This document shows positions 10,630 through 19,244 of a stretch of 64,000 bases of DNA, piece by piece; position 1 is the first letter of the stretch; each line of letters starts with the position of its first letter. The DNA is from Devosia chinhatensis. Lineage in GTDB: Bacteria; Pseudomonadota; Alphaproteobacteria; Rhizobiales; Devosiaceae. The DNA lies in the NCBI RefSeq assembly GCF_000969445.1, contig NZ_JZEY01000054.1, positions 1,860,001 to 1,924,000 of the forward strand. The letters run 5' to 3'. A model generated the notes under the pieces. That model was not told the origin of the DNA and did not search any database. It saw only the letters and a list, made by a program, of their open reading frames with translations. The position numbers and the translations under genes were made by a program.

Positions 10630-11334
10630 CTAATGCGCGACGGCCGCCGCGCCGGCGACGGCATGAGGCGTATATAGGAACGGAATTTCCGGAATCGCCA
10701 CGAAGGCACCCAGTCCCTCGAGGCCCATGCGCACGGCGACGATCAGGATCATCACGAGGCCGATCCAGGCAATCCAGCGGAAGCGATGCAGCAGGCGGGC
10801 GATGAAGGTCGCGGCAACGCCCATCAGCACCACAGACAACGCCAGCCCGAAGATCAGCGCCTCGAAATGGTGCTGCGCCGCCCCGGCCACCGCCAGCACA
10901 TTGTCCAGCGACATCGACACATCGGCGATGATGATCTGCGTCACCGCCTGCCGCAGCGTTTTCTTGGGTGCCCTGGAGGCTACGCTGCCATCGGCATTGA
11001 GATCGGCATTGGCCAGCGCTTCGGTCGCCTCCTGCTCCTCGTCATGGGAAACAGTGAGCTCGCGATACATCTTCCAGCACACCCAGAGCAGCAGCACGCC
11101 ACCGGCGATGAGCAGGCCGCCGCCCAGCGACAGCAATTGCGTCGTCAGCAGCGCAAAGCAGATGCGCAGTACCGTTGCCGCAAGGATGCCGATCAGGATC
11201 GCCTTGCGCCGCAGCTTCGGCGCCAGCCCGGCAGCCGCCAGGCCAATGACGACGGCATTGTCCCCCGCCAACACCAGATCGATCATGATCACCTGGAAGA
11301 GCGACGACAGAAAACTCGGATCGATGCCGAACAT
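10630..11334 (-). CDS. TerC family integral membrane protein
   Basis: A 234-residue protein with seven or so hydrophobic helices. The two conserved TerC acidic motifs are present: DLVLAGDNAVVIGLAA near residue 19 and SMSLDNVLAVAGAA near residue 135, separated by a charged cytoplasmic loop. TerC/YjbE/YkoY proteins are linked to metal (often Mn) export or metalation of exported enzymes, and to tellurite resistance in some plasmids. The frame is open to 11403, but AAGGA lies before the ATG at 11334, where similarity begins. The precise ion is unknown. Confidence 0.87.
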   Translation of the reverse strand: MFGIDPSFLSSLFQVIMIDLVLAGDNAVVIGLAAAGLAPKLRRKAILIGILAATVLRICFALLTTQLLSLGGGLLIAGGVLLLWVCWKMYRELTVSHDEEQEATEALANADLNADGSVASRAPKKTLRQAVTQIIIADVSMSLDNVLAVAGAAQHHFEALIFGLALSVVLMGVAATFIARLLHRFRWIAWIGLVMILIVAVRMGLEGLGAFVAIPEIPFLYTPHAVAGAAAVAH

Positions 11335-11501
11335 GGAAGGGTCCTTGCGGGGAAACGCCGGAAAAGGCGCGTTGCAGCTACTCCTCCGCTTTGTCGCCCG
11401 CAAGGCCTTCTTGCCGATTTCGGATCACATTTGGCGTTTTTGGCGATGTCCGGCCACTTCCGGACAGGCAGGCGACAGGATCCCGCTGCACCCTGGCCGC
11501 C

Positions 11502-12401
11502 TCAGGAGCCCGGCGGCGGCTTTGGCGCGCCCTCGGTTCCGGGCATCGGCCCCGGTCCTTCGCCCATCGGCGGCATGCCGGGCCCGGCAGCGCTGCGCTC
11601 GGCATTGCGGTCGATGGCGATGGTGATCGTGCCGACATAGCCCGACGACGGATCGCCGCTGAGGGCCAGCGTCTGCTGCGCGATCTCCTCGGCGCTGTTG
11701 TCGCCGAACACATTGTCGCTGGCGATGCTGATCCGTCCCAAATTGGCGACGCCATTGGCATATCGCCCATCGGCGGCATAAAGCGCGGCACACTCCGCCT
11801 CGGGCAAGGCCATCTGCGCCGTCAGCAGCGACGCGTCCCCGCTCACCGCCTTCTCGATGCTCTCGAACACCTCGAAATGCACATGCGGCCACCGCCCGTC
11901 ATAGCAGCCGGGAAAGATCGTGGTGAAACCGAGCCGCCCATCGGCATCGGCGACACCCACGCCGCGCAGGTAATTGGCCTCGACAACGTCATAGAGCGAA
12001 TATTGCCCCACTGGATCGCAATGCCACACATAGATCGCGTGCCCCGCAAGGGGCGTGCAGCCATCGGCATCCACCAGCGTCACCTCAAGATCGAGTTGCA
12101 GGCCGTCTGCGACCGGCGTGAGTCCGCCGAACGAGGTCCGCAAATCCTGCCGGATCACGCCATCCTGGGTCAGCGCGTTCACCACCTGCCCGGCCTTGGC
12201 ATTGCTCCCGTCCGCCGGATAAGGACCGGCCGTTTCCCAGGGCAAGGCAACGCAATCCAAGGCGGCTGCCGGTCCGCCGGCCACCATCAGCGCGCCGAGG
12301 CCGCCGGTCAGGGCCAGAAAGCGCCGCCGCCCCAGCATGAACCTGAGATCGTGGCCGAAACCGGGATCGTGAGCATGATGATCATCGTGATCCTGCTTCA
12401 T
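11502..12401 (-). CDS. Exported intradiol ring-cleavage dioxygenase-like protein
   Basis: A 299-residue protein. A His-rich N terminus (DHDDHHAHD) precedes a Tat-like signal GRRRFLALTGG near residue 25. The body holds HCDPVGQYSLY and FPGCYDGRWPHVHFEVFE, matching the Tyr/His iron-ligand region of protocatechuate 3,4-dioxygenase-type enzymes. The C terminus is a Pro/Gly/Met-rich tail. Intradiol enzymes open catechols between the two hydroxyls using Fe(III). This secreted subgroup has no settled physiological role. No aromatic degradation genes are nearby. Confidence 0.82.
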   Translation of the reverse strand: MKQDHDDHHAHDPGFGHDLRFMLGRRRFLALTGGLGALMVAGGPAAALDCVALPWETAGPYPADGSNAKAGQVVNALTQDGVIRQDLRTSFGGLTPVADGLQLDLEVTLVDADGCTPLAGHAIYVWHCDPVGQYSLYDVVEANYLRGVGVADADGRLGFTTIFPGCYDGRWPHVHFEVFESIEKAVSGDASLLTAQMALPEAECAALYAADGRYANGVANLGRISIASDNVFGDNSAEEIAQQTLALSGDPSSGYVGTITIAIDRNAERSAAGPGMPPMGEGPGPMPGTEGAPKPPPGS

Positions 12402-12510
12402 CTTCTTTGCGTCCTTCAGCAATGCACTGGCCGCACCTTGGGACCAGCCACCTCTCCGCAACGCGTCCGGGACATGAAACTTTGGAAAACCGACCCGGCG
12501 TCAGAACGCG

Positions 12511-12548
12511 AAAAAGCCCCGGAGGCTTGACGCCTTCGGGGCTTTTTT
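12511..12548. terminator. Bidirectional intrinsic terminator
   Basis: AAAAAGCCCCGGAGGC pairs with GCCTTCGGGGCTTTTTT, leaving a 4-5 base loop. It has A/T runs on both sides and sits after the DUF3606 gene on the minus strand. Confidence 0.8.
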
Positions 12549-12614
12549 CATCGTTGGGGATATTTCTATCGCCTTCCGATACAGCCACAACGTCCCTGTA
12601 TCGCGATAGGTTCC

Positions 12615-12794
12615 CTATTCTTTCAATTTTTTCTCTACGGCTGCGCGCGAATTGCCTTCGGACTTTACAGCGTCTCGCACATCCTTCCGGCTCGCATCCA
12701 TCTTGCCGGCTTCGTAATCGACTTCATGGTCCTGCCCACCGGCAACGCGGTCGCGGTCCTGGTTGCGGCCGCGTGTGGTCTGGTCCTGTGCCAT
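12615..12794 (-). CDS. DUF3606 domain protein
   Basis: A 59-residue charged protein whose DHEVDYEAGKMDASRKDVRDAV core and final SRAAVEKKL match the DUF3606 pattern (short helical proteins, often about 60 residues, common in Rhizobiales and Burkholderiales). Two ATG codons are adjacent. The inner one at 12794 is 5 bases from AGGAGG and is preferred to 12797. The function is unknown; relatives are often in stress-related neighbourhoods. A strong terminator follows. Confidence 0.75.
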   Translation of the reverse strand: MAQDQTTRGRNQDRDRVAGGQDHEVDYEAGKMDASRKDVRDAVKSEGNSRAAVEKKLKE

Positions 12795-12895
12795 CATGGC
12801 CTCCTCGGTTAGACGAGTAGGGCCAACGCACGAGGATTCCGCAGGGTTGCGAAATCCATGAGGGCCGAAAGTATTTTTAGTCTACGGGAAGACTT

Positions 12896-12971
<76 letters not shown>

Positions 12972-13103
12972 GTCGGCGTTACCGTCCGGCACCAAAGTGG
13001 CGCCTCTCTAGCAAAGCGATTCCGACCTGTCCAGCGCCCGTCATCAGATTGTGGGGATAAAATGCAATGCGCCCGGTCCGATGCCGACCGGGCGCCATTG
13101 ATA

Positions 13104-13298
13104 CTATGTCCGCAAGTGCCGATAGTCGTTCAGTTCGAGCACGTTATTGGCGCGGGGCGGCTCGGGGCGGTAATCGTCCATAAGCCCGATCGTGCGCTCG
13201 ATGATATGGCGAAGTTGCCGCGAACGCTGGTCCGCCCCCTGCAGGATGGTGGCGGCGCGCTGAAGATGGTCACGCGCAAGCACGTAGGTGGGAGGCAA
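13104..13298 (-). CDS. Small hypothetical protein (64 aa, TTG start)
   Basis: A 64-residue helical protein: MPPTYVLARDHLQRAATIL, a basic middle, then IERTIGLMDDYRPEPP and a LELNDYRHL end. The start is TTG, but AAGGAGA lies 6 bases before it, an excellent ribosome site. Small proteins of this shape ending in an N-V-x-x-F/Y motif occur in rhizobia; the function is unknown. Its leader on the minus strand includes a hairpin with a CCTCCC loop at 13336-13355, complementary to its own ribosome site, so its translation may be RNA-controlled. Confidence 0.65.
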   Translation of the reverse strand: MPPTYVLARDHLQRAATILQGADQRSRQLRHIIERTIGLMDDYRPEPPRANNVLELNDYRHLRT

Positions 13299-13324
13299 TC
13301 GAGGTCTCCTTCAATATAGCTCGG

Positions 13325-13490
13325 GAAGTCATGAAACGCCTGGGGAGGCAGGCGTGACCTCAACCTGCAGCAGGTTAGTTGGCGACTCCTTGCGCCAATC
13401 CATGGCATTTTATCCAAATGGGTCCTCAGGGAACGCCGTCGCCAATTTTCCCGCTGTGGCGGGGCTTTGCCCCCGATCACAGTTTTATTG
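13325..13490 (+). ncRNA. Candidate sRNA with four stem-loops and terminator
   Basis: The 300-base gap before the aminotransferase holds no gene but has a run of perfect stems: ACGCCTG/CAGGCGT with a GGGAGG loop (13336-13355), AACCTGC/GCAGGTT (13362-13376), and TTGGCG/CGCCAA with an ACTCCTTG loop (13379-13398). A plus-strand terminator follows at 13454-13490. The ACTCCTTG loop resembles the anti-Shine-Dalgarno sequence. The 5' end is a guess and the RNA is unproven. Confidence 0.4.
13454..13490 (+). terminator. Intrinsic terminator without an upstream plus-strand gene
   Basis: CTGTG..CGGGG pairs with CCCCG..CACAG, followed by TTTTATTG. The orientation is plus, and no coding sequence on that strand precedes it. 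Confidence 0.55.
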
Positions 13491-13599
13491 TTCTTGTGCA
13501 CAAGACTGGGGACGATCGCTGCAATGCGCCTCGCCATTGTCCGGCTGCCGAATCGGAGCCTCGTTTTCCGCGCTGGCACTTGGCCGTTGCAGCATTAGA

Positions 13600-14745
13600 A
13601 TGCTCGAGAATCGATCATGTTGGTGCCGCCCCTTGCCCCTGCCGCCGTTTTCGCCTCTCGTCGCCGCCCTGCCGGAAACCGTGCCCTTTGTCGGCCCCGA
13701 GGCCTTGGAGCGTCGCTCCGGCATCACCATCCGCGCTCGTCTGGGTGCCAATGAATCGGGTTTTGGCCCCAGTCCGCGCGTCATCGCCGCCCTTTCGGAG
13801 GCCGGTGCCGACGCCTGGCGCTATCCCGACCCCGAAAATCACGATCTGCGCTACGCCCTCGGCGCGCATCTGGGCATCCCGGCCCACGCCGTCATGCCTG
13901 GAGAAGGCATAGATGGGCTTCTCAGCCTTGCCGTGCGGCTCTTCATCGCTCCGGGCGATGTCGTCGTGACCTCGCTGGGCGCCTACCCGACATTCAATTA
14001 TCACGTCACGGGGTTTGGCGGCGTATTGCAGTTCGTGCCTTATGCCGGTCACCACGAAGATCTCGACCAGCTCGCGGCCGAAGTCCGGCGCAGCAAGGCG
14101 CGCATGGTCTATCTCGCCAATCCCGACAATCCGATGGGCTCGCATTGGCCAGCGCCGGCCATCGCTGCGTTCATCGCTTCCGTGCCGGAAGGCTGCATCA
14201 TCCTGCTCGATGAAGCCTATGGCGAGACCGCCCCGGACGGCACCCTGCCCGCCATCGATCTCGACCAGCCCAATCTCATCCGCTTCCGCACCTTTTCAAA
14301 GGCCTATGGGCTGGCCGGAATGCGCCTGGGCTATGCATTCGGACATCCCACGCTGATCGGCGGCTTCAATCGGGTTCGCAATCACTTTGGCATCACACGT
14401 CCTGGTCAGGCCGCCGCCATTGCCGCCCTTGGGGATCGGCCCTATCTCGAAAGCGCCATTGCCGCGATCGGACGCAGCCGCGAGAGCATCGCCGCCATTG
14501 CCCGCGCCAATGGGCTGGAGGCCCTGCCGTCCGCGACGAACTTCGTCACCATCGATTGTGGCGGTGACGGCGATTTCGCCGCTCGCGTCCTGGCAGAGCT
14601 GGCCCAGCGGGCTGTGTTCATCCGCAAGCCAATGGCGCCCGGTCTCGATCGCCATATCCGCGTCAGCGCCGCCCCTGACGCAGAGCTGGAGCTTTTTGCG
14701 GACGCGCTTCCTCAAGCCCTGCGCGCAGCCTACGAACCGGGATAG
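13600..14745 (+). CDS. PLP-dependent aminotransferase, HisC-like (class I/II)
   Basis: About 381 residues. It has RLGANESGFGPSPRVIAAL near the N terminus, YPDPENHDLR, the VYLANPDNPMGS cofactor region, LLDEAYGE, and FSKAYGLAGMRLGY carrying the Lys that binds pyridoxal phosphate. This is the histidinol-phosphate-aminotransferase-like group, but no his genes are nearby, so the substrate is open (an aromatic or other amino acid is possible). The start is uncertain. The ATG at 13600 has no ribosome site, and conserved sequence begins around FSPLVAALPETVPF, so a TTG at 13633 is possible. The 3' end overlaps the convergent EEP gene by 16 bases. Confidence 0.83.
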   Translation: MLENRSCWCRPLPLPPFSPLVAALPETVPFVGPEALERRSGITIRARLGANESGFGPSPRVIAALSEAGADAWRYPDPENHDLRYALGAHLGIPAHAVMPGEGIDGLLSLAVRLFIAPGDVVVTSLGAYPTFNYHVTGFGGVLQFVPYAGHHEDLDQLAAEVRRSKARMVYLANPDNPMGSHWPAPAIAAFIASVPEGCIILLDEAYGETAPDGTLPAIDLDQPNLIRFRTFSKAYGLAGMRLGYAFGHPTLIGGFNRVRNHFGITRPGQAAAIAALGDRPYLESAIAAIGRSRESIAAIARANGLEALPSATNFVTIDCGGDGDFAARVLAELAQRAVFIRKPMAPGLDRHIRVSAAPDAELELFADALPQALRAAYEPG

Positions 14746-15674
14746 ATCGCCACGTCCGCCCACAGCGGACGGTGGTTGGATCCGTAATTCTCGCCAGCCT
14801 CCAGCGTCAGCAGGCGCGCATTGCCGCTCGTAAAGACATTATCGATCGGTACGCCCAGAGGGCCCAGCCGCACTGGCCAGGTCGCTGCCGGCCAGGGCCC
14901 GGGCGCAAGGTCCAGCTGAGCGCCCAGATTGGCCATGGGCTCGGTCCAGAACGCCGAATTGAAGTCGCCCGCGACCACCATCGGTCCCTCCACCGCACTC
15001 AGGATGCGGCCGATCGAATGCAGCTCGATCCACGAGGACTGGTCGAAATAGGGCTTGGACAGATGAATGCCGGCAATGGTGATCGGCTGACCGTCCACCA
15101 CGATCCGGCCGATCGCCAGCCGTTCGAAATGATAGGGTGGCGGCCGGCGGATTTCGCCATCTTCGATGGGAAAGCGCGACAGCAGGGAAATATCGCAGGT
15201 CGTCGTCACCGCGCAGCCAAGTCGATAGGGCAGCACCTGTGCCAGCCGGTCGAGATGGGTTTCGATGCCGGGCGTTTCCATGACCAGCATGACATCGGGC
15301 GGATCGGCGATCACTGCGTCGACCAGCTGGGCCGCTTGTCTGTTGCCGTTGAGCACGTTGAAGCTGAGGAAACGGAACTGGGCAGCGGGCGCCTCGGCGA
15401 CGGGCGTGCGGCGTTCGTAGAATTCGCGCACGAAAAGCGCCCCATGCGCGCCGCTCGCCAGCACGATCAGCAGAACGATCAGGCCGCGCCAGCGGGCACC
15501 GAAAAGAATGGCGAGGACAGCGAGTCCCAGCCCTGCGGCCAAAAGATGGAATCGCAGCGTCTGCAACAGCAATTCGCCCGGCAAGCCGGGCGACAGCGAC
15601 ACCACCAGAAGCACCACGATCAGGATCGCCGATACGGCCAGCAGGCCCCCGCGAAATTCAGCCTTGCTCAGCAT
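14730..15674 (-). CDS. Endonuclease/exonuclease/phosphatase (EEP) family membrane protein
   Basis: A 314-residue protein with about three N-terminal membrane helices (residues 10-85), then an EEP domain: FLSFNVLNGN, VMLVMETPG, GIHLSKP, VVAGDFNSAFW, and the final NYGSNHRPLWADV with the catalytic His. This layout is common in YafD-like proteins of alphaproteobacteria. The active domain should face the periplasm. The substrate could be a nucleic acid, phospholipid or phosphoester. CGGAGG is 4 bases before the ATG. The stop overlaps the convergent aminotransferase. Confidence 0.85.
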   Translation of the reverse strand: MLSKAEFRGGLLAVSAILIVVLLVVSLSPGLPGELLLQTLRFHLLAAGLGLAVLAILFGARWRGLIVLLIVLASGAHGALFVREFYERRTPVAEAPAAQFRFLSFNVLNGNRQAAQLVDAVIADPPDVMLVMETPGIETHLDRLAQVLPYRLGCAVTTTCDISLLSRFPIEDGEIRRPPPYHFERLAIGRIVVDGQPITIAGIHLSKPYFDQSSWIELHSIGRILSAVEGPMVVAGDFNSAFWTEPMANLGAQLDLAPGPWPAATWPVRLGPLGVPIDNVFTSGNARLLTLEAGENYGSNHRPLWADVAIYPGS

Positions 15675-15706
15675 CCAGCCTCCGAACCGGTCATAGCCCG
15701 AAAAGG

Positions 15707-16156
15707 CTAGAGCAGCTTCCGCATCTGGATGCAAGAAGCCGCAATGCTCACGAGTTCGGTAGGGTCCCAGTCGAAGGGCTGCCATCCCGTCTTTTCATAG
15801 AAGCCGACAGCCTCGGCCGCAGCGTTGACCAGAAGCGTCTCGACGCCGAACTCGCGCGCCCGCACGCTCACAAGGTGTTCCATCACGCGCCCATGCCCCC
15901 GCCCCTGCTCGGAAGCTGTTATGGCCACCAAACGAACTGCCGCCCGCCCATCCCCAAAAAGGTCGAGCCGGGTCGTGCCCAGCGCCCGCTCGTCAAGTTT
16001 CAAAAGGAAGGGATGCGCAAAATCGGCATAATCATCCGGATGCCGGTCATTATAAACCCCGATCCTGCCCTTGGACTCAAACAGCTCCACCCGGCGAATG
16101 GCATGGAAATCGGTCCAGTCACCGGGCTTGGACACTTCAACCAATGCATAGGCCAT
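15707..16156 (-). CDS. GNAT family N-acetyltransferase
   Basis: A 149-residue protein with a clear acetyl-CoA loop (ITASEQGRGHGRVMEHLV) and the FYEKTGW motif near the C terminus. The ATG at 16156 is 5 bases from AGGGGA and is preferred to the upstream start at 16183. It is the gene before the EEP protein on the same strand, 32 bases away, so they may share a transcript. The substrate is unknown. Confidence 0.82.
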   Translation of the reverse strand: MAYALVEVSKPGDWTDFHAIRRVELFESKGRIGVYNDRHPDDYADFAHPFLLKLDERALGTTRLDLFGDGRAAVRLVAITASEQGRGHGRVMEHLVSVRAREFGVETLLVNAAAEAVGFYEKTGWQPFDWDPTELVSIAASCIQMRKLL

Positions 16157-16278
16157 GACGTCCCCTTCGATGTCACTCGGCATGCCCTGAGACCCGACGA
16201 ACGCCTCCAGCCCTCAGCCGGCAAAAAATGGCGTTCAAACCGCCCTCGACACTCAATGCCGAGGGCAGCGAGACGCGC

Positions 16279-17841
16279 CTAGCCCGCCAGCGCGCCCTGG
16301 GCCGAAGCGCCGCGTTCGATCATCACCCGGTTGAGCGCGTTGAGATAAGCGCGGGCCGATGCCACCAGCGTATCGGGCTCGGCCGCATTGCCCGAAGCGA
16401 TCCGCCCGTTCATTTCGAGGCGCACATGGGCGCTGGCCTGCGCGTCGGTACCGCCGGTCACGCCATCGACGGCATAGAGCACCAGATGCGGGTCCTGTCC
16501 CGAGGCCGCCTTGATGGCGTTGAAGATCGCGTCGACCGAGCCTGTCCCTTCGTAGGACACGGCGGTTTGTTCGCCGTCGATGGTCACAACCAGATTGCAC
16601 TTGTGCGTGCCGCCGGTCTTGCTGACCACTTCCATATCCACCAGCCGGATGCGGTCCCCGACGGAGCCGACCTCGTCATCGACCAGCGCCACGATATCGG
16701 CGTCATAGACATGCTTCTTGCGGTCGGCCAGGTCCTTGAAGCGCACGAAAGCTTCCTGAAAAGCATTGTCGCCCAGCTCGTAACCCAGCTCCTTGAGCTT
16801 GTCCTTGAACGCGGCGCGGCCCGAATGCTTGCCCATCACCAAGGTGGTTTCCTTGATGCCGACGCTCGCCGGGGTCATGATCTCATAGGTCTCGGCATTC
16901 TTGAGCATGCCGTCCTGATGAATGCCGCTTTCATGCGCGAAGGCGTTCTTTCCCACGATTGCCTTGTTGTACTGCACCGGAAAATTCGACGCCGCCGACA
17001 CGATCCGGCTGGCCCGCGACAGCTGGGTGGTTTCGATCTCGGTGTAATAGGGCATGGCATCCCCGCGCGTGCGCAAGGCCATCACCACTTCCTCGAGCGC
17101 GGCATTGCCCGCGCGCTCGCCCAATCCGTTGATCGTGCATTCGATCTGCCGCGCCCCGCCCGCGACACCGGCCAGCGAATTGGCGACGGCCATGCCCAGA
17201 TCGTCATGGCAATGCACCGAGAAGATGGCCTTATCGGCGCCCGGCACGCTCTCGATGATGTCCTTGAACATCTTGAAATGCTCTTCGGGCACCGCGTAGC
17301 CCACCGTGTCGGGCAAGTTGATCGTCGTCGCGCCGGCCTTGATGGCCGTTTCCACACAGCGCTTGAGGAATTCCAGCGGCGTGCGGGTCGCATCCATCGC
17401 GCTCCATTCCACGTCGTCGATCAGGTTGCGCGCCTGCGCCACCGTGCGGGCGATGATCTCGATCACCTCGTCCTCGGTCTTTTTCATCTGGTGCGCCAGA
17501 TGGATCGGCGAGGTCGACACGAAGGTATGGATACGTCCCTGCTGGGCATGGCGCACCGCTTCGCCCGCCCGGTCGATATCGGCCGTTATGGCGCGGGCCA
17601 GCCCCGCCACGCGCGCCTTCTTGACATGCTTGGCGACGGCCACCACGGCCTCGAAATCTCCCACCGACGCAATGGGGAAGCCGGCTTCGATAATATCGAC
17701 GCCCATCTCGTCCAGCGCATCGGCCACCTGGAGTTTCTCCTCCAGCGTCATGGTCGCGCCGGGCGATTGCTCGCCGTCGCGCAGCGTGGTGTCGAAGATG
17801 AAGACGCGGTCTTTGTTGGACTGGGTGGCAGAAGCAGACAT
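16279..17841 (-). CDS. leuA: 2-isopropylmalate synthase
   Basis: A 520-residue enzyme that condenses acetyl-CoA with 2-oxoisovalerate, the first committed step of leucine synthesis. [14 protein letters not shown] near residue 19 and the [13 protein letters not shown] metal site are classical, followed by [15 protein letters not shown]. The C-terminal 130 residues form the LeuA regulatory domain that senses leucine. Length fits the standard bacterial form. It stands alone, with ilvC, ilvN and ilvB elsewhere in the window. I found no leucine-rich leader peptide upstream. Confidence 0.97.
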   Translation of the reverse strand: MSASATQSNKDRVFIFDTTLRDGEQSPGATMTLEEKLQVADALDEMGVDIIEAGFPIASVGDFEAVVAVAKHVKKARVAGLARAITADIDRAGEAVRHAQQGRIHTFVSTSPIHLAHQMKKTEDEVIEIIARTVAQARNLIDDVEWSAMDATRTPLEFLKRCVETAIKAGATTINLPDTVGYAVPEEHFKMFKDIIESVPGADKAIFSVHCHDDLGMAVANSLAGVAGGARQIECTINGLGERAGNAALEEVVMALRTRGDAMPYYTEIETTQLSRASRIVSAASNFPVQYNKAIVGKNAFAHESGIHQDGMLKNAETYEIMTPASVGIKETTLVMGKHSGRAAFKDKLKELGYELGDNAFQEAFVRFKDLADRKKHVYDADIVALVDDEVGSVGDRIRLVDMEVVSKTGGTHKCNLVVTIDGEQTAVSYEGTGSVDAIFNAIKAASGQDPHLVLYAVDGVTGGTDAQASAHVRLEMNGRIASGNAAEPDTLVASARAYLNALNRVMIERGASAQGALAG

Positions 17842-17957
17842 TTCAGGCTCTTTTCCTATCGGCCCCGAGGCAATGGCTCGCTGGACCGGACAATCGATTT
17901 GTTCGGTTTATGGCGCAATCCCCTGACGACCCGCTCGGTGATCCGAGCTGCCGGTGA

Positions 17958-18233
17958 TCAGGGGCTGATAAGAAGGAGGAGAAGCGCGGGCAGCAGAAGC
18001 AGGCCAGCGGCAACGACCAGTCGGGTCGTCATGACCTGCTGGTGTGCGATGGCAATGGCTTTGGCCCGGCGGCGCTGCATACGATCAAGCTCTGATGCGC
18101 GTGTGTCTGGACCGAACAATGCGTCACCTGGCGATAGGATGCAAGACCAAACCGCCAAAATGCGTTCGCCTCGCTCCTGCGCATCATTCGCCTGGTCATC
18201 CCCAATAAAGGGTATGACGCCACTTGCCGCCAC
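17958..18233 (-). CDS. Small putative membrane-anchored protein (uncertain)
   Basis: The only candidate in the 437-base gap between leuA and the lipoprotein gene. It could encode 91 residues from a GTG, or 40 from the ATG at 18080. The C terminus, from LVVAAGLLLLPALLLLL, is a strong transmembrane helix preceded by a basic amphipathic segment (QRRRAKAIAIAHQQ). There is no good ribosome site, and the first half has poor codon use for this genome, so it may not be real or may start late. Confidence 0.3.
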   Translation of the reverse strand: MAASGVIPFIGDDQANDAQERGERILAVWSCILSPGDALFGPDTRASELDRMQRRRAKAIAIAHQQVMTTRLVVAAGLLLLPALLLLLISP

Positions 18234-18236
18234 CCC

Positions 18237-18252
18237 TTAAGAAACAGTTAAG
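18237..18252 (+). promoter_or_regulatory. CtrA-box-like direct repeat
   Basis: TTAA-N7-TTAAG resembles the CtrA site TTAA-N7-TTAAC, with one base off at the end. It lies 27 bases before the lipoprotein start codon. A chance match is possible. Confidence 0.25.
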
Positions 18253-18278
18253 ACCTGATTTTTTCTGTGGGGGCAGAA

Positions 18279-19238
18279 ATGCTTGCAAAATTTGTACTGG
18301 CCGTAACCTGCGCAACTCTGCTGTCCGGCTGCAGCCTTGCCAATCTCATGAGCAATGCCGCCCCGGTGGCGCCCGCGCCGGCGACACCCCCGGCTGCCGG
18401 CTCCGCCGCGAGTACCAATCTCAGTTCCTCGCAGGTCCTGAGAGCCTATACGCAGACCTTCGCGACGCCCGCCTTCACCTCCGTCACCGCAGCACAGACC
18501 ACGGGCATCGCCGGCTATGCGGCCGGTCCGCGCCTGCCCACCGCGTCCGCCAGCGCCAGCAGTTTCAAGACCGCCGTGGTCAAGATCTCGCCGGATCGCC
18601 AATCCCTGGAGATCACCGTCGAGGGCCGCACCTTCGCCCTGCAGGACTTTACCGCGGGGCCCGCGACCGTGACAATCAATGGTCAGGATTACGTCGCCTA
18701 TGGCTTTAGCACCGATGGCGCTTTCCCCTCGAACGCTGACCGCAAGGACGCCGCGATCCTGGTGAACGGCACCTATTCTTCCCTCGCCATGTTCCTGCGC
18801 AATGCCGGGGACGCGATGCAGAACCAGCCTCACGTCAATGACGGCTTCGTCATGATCGCCACGGGCGGGGAAACCCCGATCAACGGCATGCCGTCCCAGA
18901 TCGTCCATTACAGTGGCCAATGGTTCACCGTCACGCCGCAATCCTTCGAAAACGGCAACTTCCTTGCACAGGCCGATTTCGCCAATCGCAGCCTCAACTG
19001 GACTGCGACCGCTCTCGACAACAGCTTCACCGATACCGGCACCGCCACCATCGATGGCAACCGCTTCGTCGGAACGCTGGCTTTCGGCGCCCTCGGCGTC
19101 AATGACAGTGCCCAGGTGGTCGGCAGCTTCTATGGCCCCAATGCCGAAGAAATCGCAGGCGTCGTCAGCGGCAATGGCACGGTCAACGGCGCGGTCGTCC
19201 CGGTCGGCGGCGGGTTCTTCGGCAATAAGGTCCCGTAA
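18279..19238 (+). CDS. TbpB-like surface lipoprotein (transferrin-binding-protein-like beta-barrel)
   Basis: A 319-residue lipoprotein. The signal peptide ends in lipobox LSGC with the lipidated Cys18, followed by an Ala/Pro-rich linker. The body is beta-rich. The C-terminal region (ATIDGNRFVGTLAF, then VGSFYGPNAEEIAGVVSG) matches the TbpB barrel-domain pattern in which a final FxGPNAxEIAG strand is conserved. The ATG at 18279 gives a proper n-region; an in-frame GTG lies 12 bases upstream. The next gene, 6 bases on, is a Slam-like translocon, so this is likely its surface-displayed client. What it binds (iron protein, heme, other) is unknown. Confidence 0.78.
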   Translation: MLAKFVLAVTCATLLSGCSLANLMSNAAPVAPAPATPPAAGSAASTNLSSSQVLRAYTQTFATPAFTSVTAAQTTGIAGYAAGPRLPTASASASSFKTAVVKISPDRQSLEITVEGRTFALQDFTAGPATVTINGQDYVAYGFSTDGAFPSNADRKDAAILVNGTYSSLAMFLRNAGDAMQNQPHVNDGFVMIATGGETPINGMPSQIVHYSGQWFTVTPQSFENGNFLAQADFANRSLNWTATALDNSFTDTGTATIDGNRFVGTLAFGALGVNDSAQVVGSFYGPNAEEIAGVVSGNGTVNGAVVPVGGGFFGNKVP

Positions 19239-19244
19239 GCATCC

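Noticed and set aside
17842-17957. Possible leucine leader before leuA
   Set aside because: No short peptide rich in Leu and no terminator hairpin with a U-tract were found; only a small GCTCGG/CCGAGC stem.
16228-18240. Plus-strand ORF of 670 codons
   Set aside because: Antisense to leuA; the His/Gly/Arg-rich composition is typical of a shadow frame.
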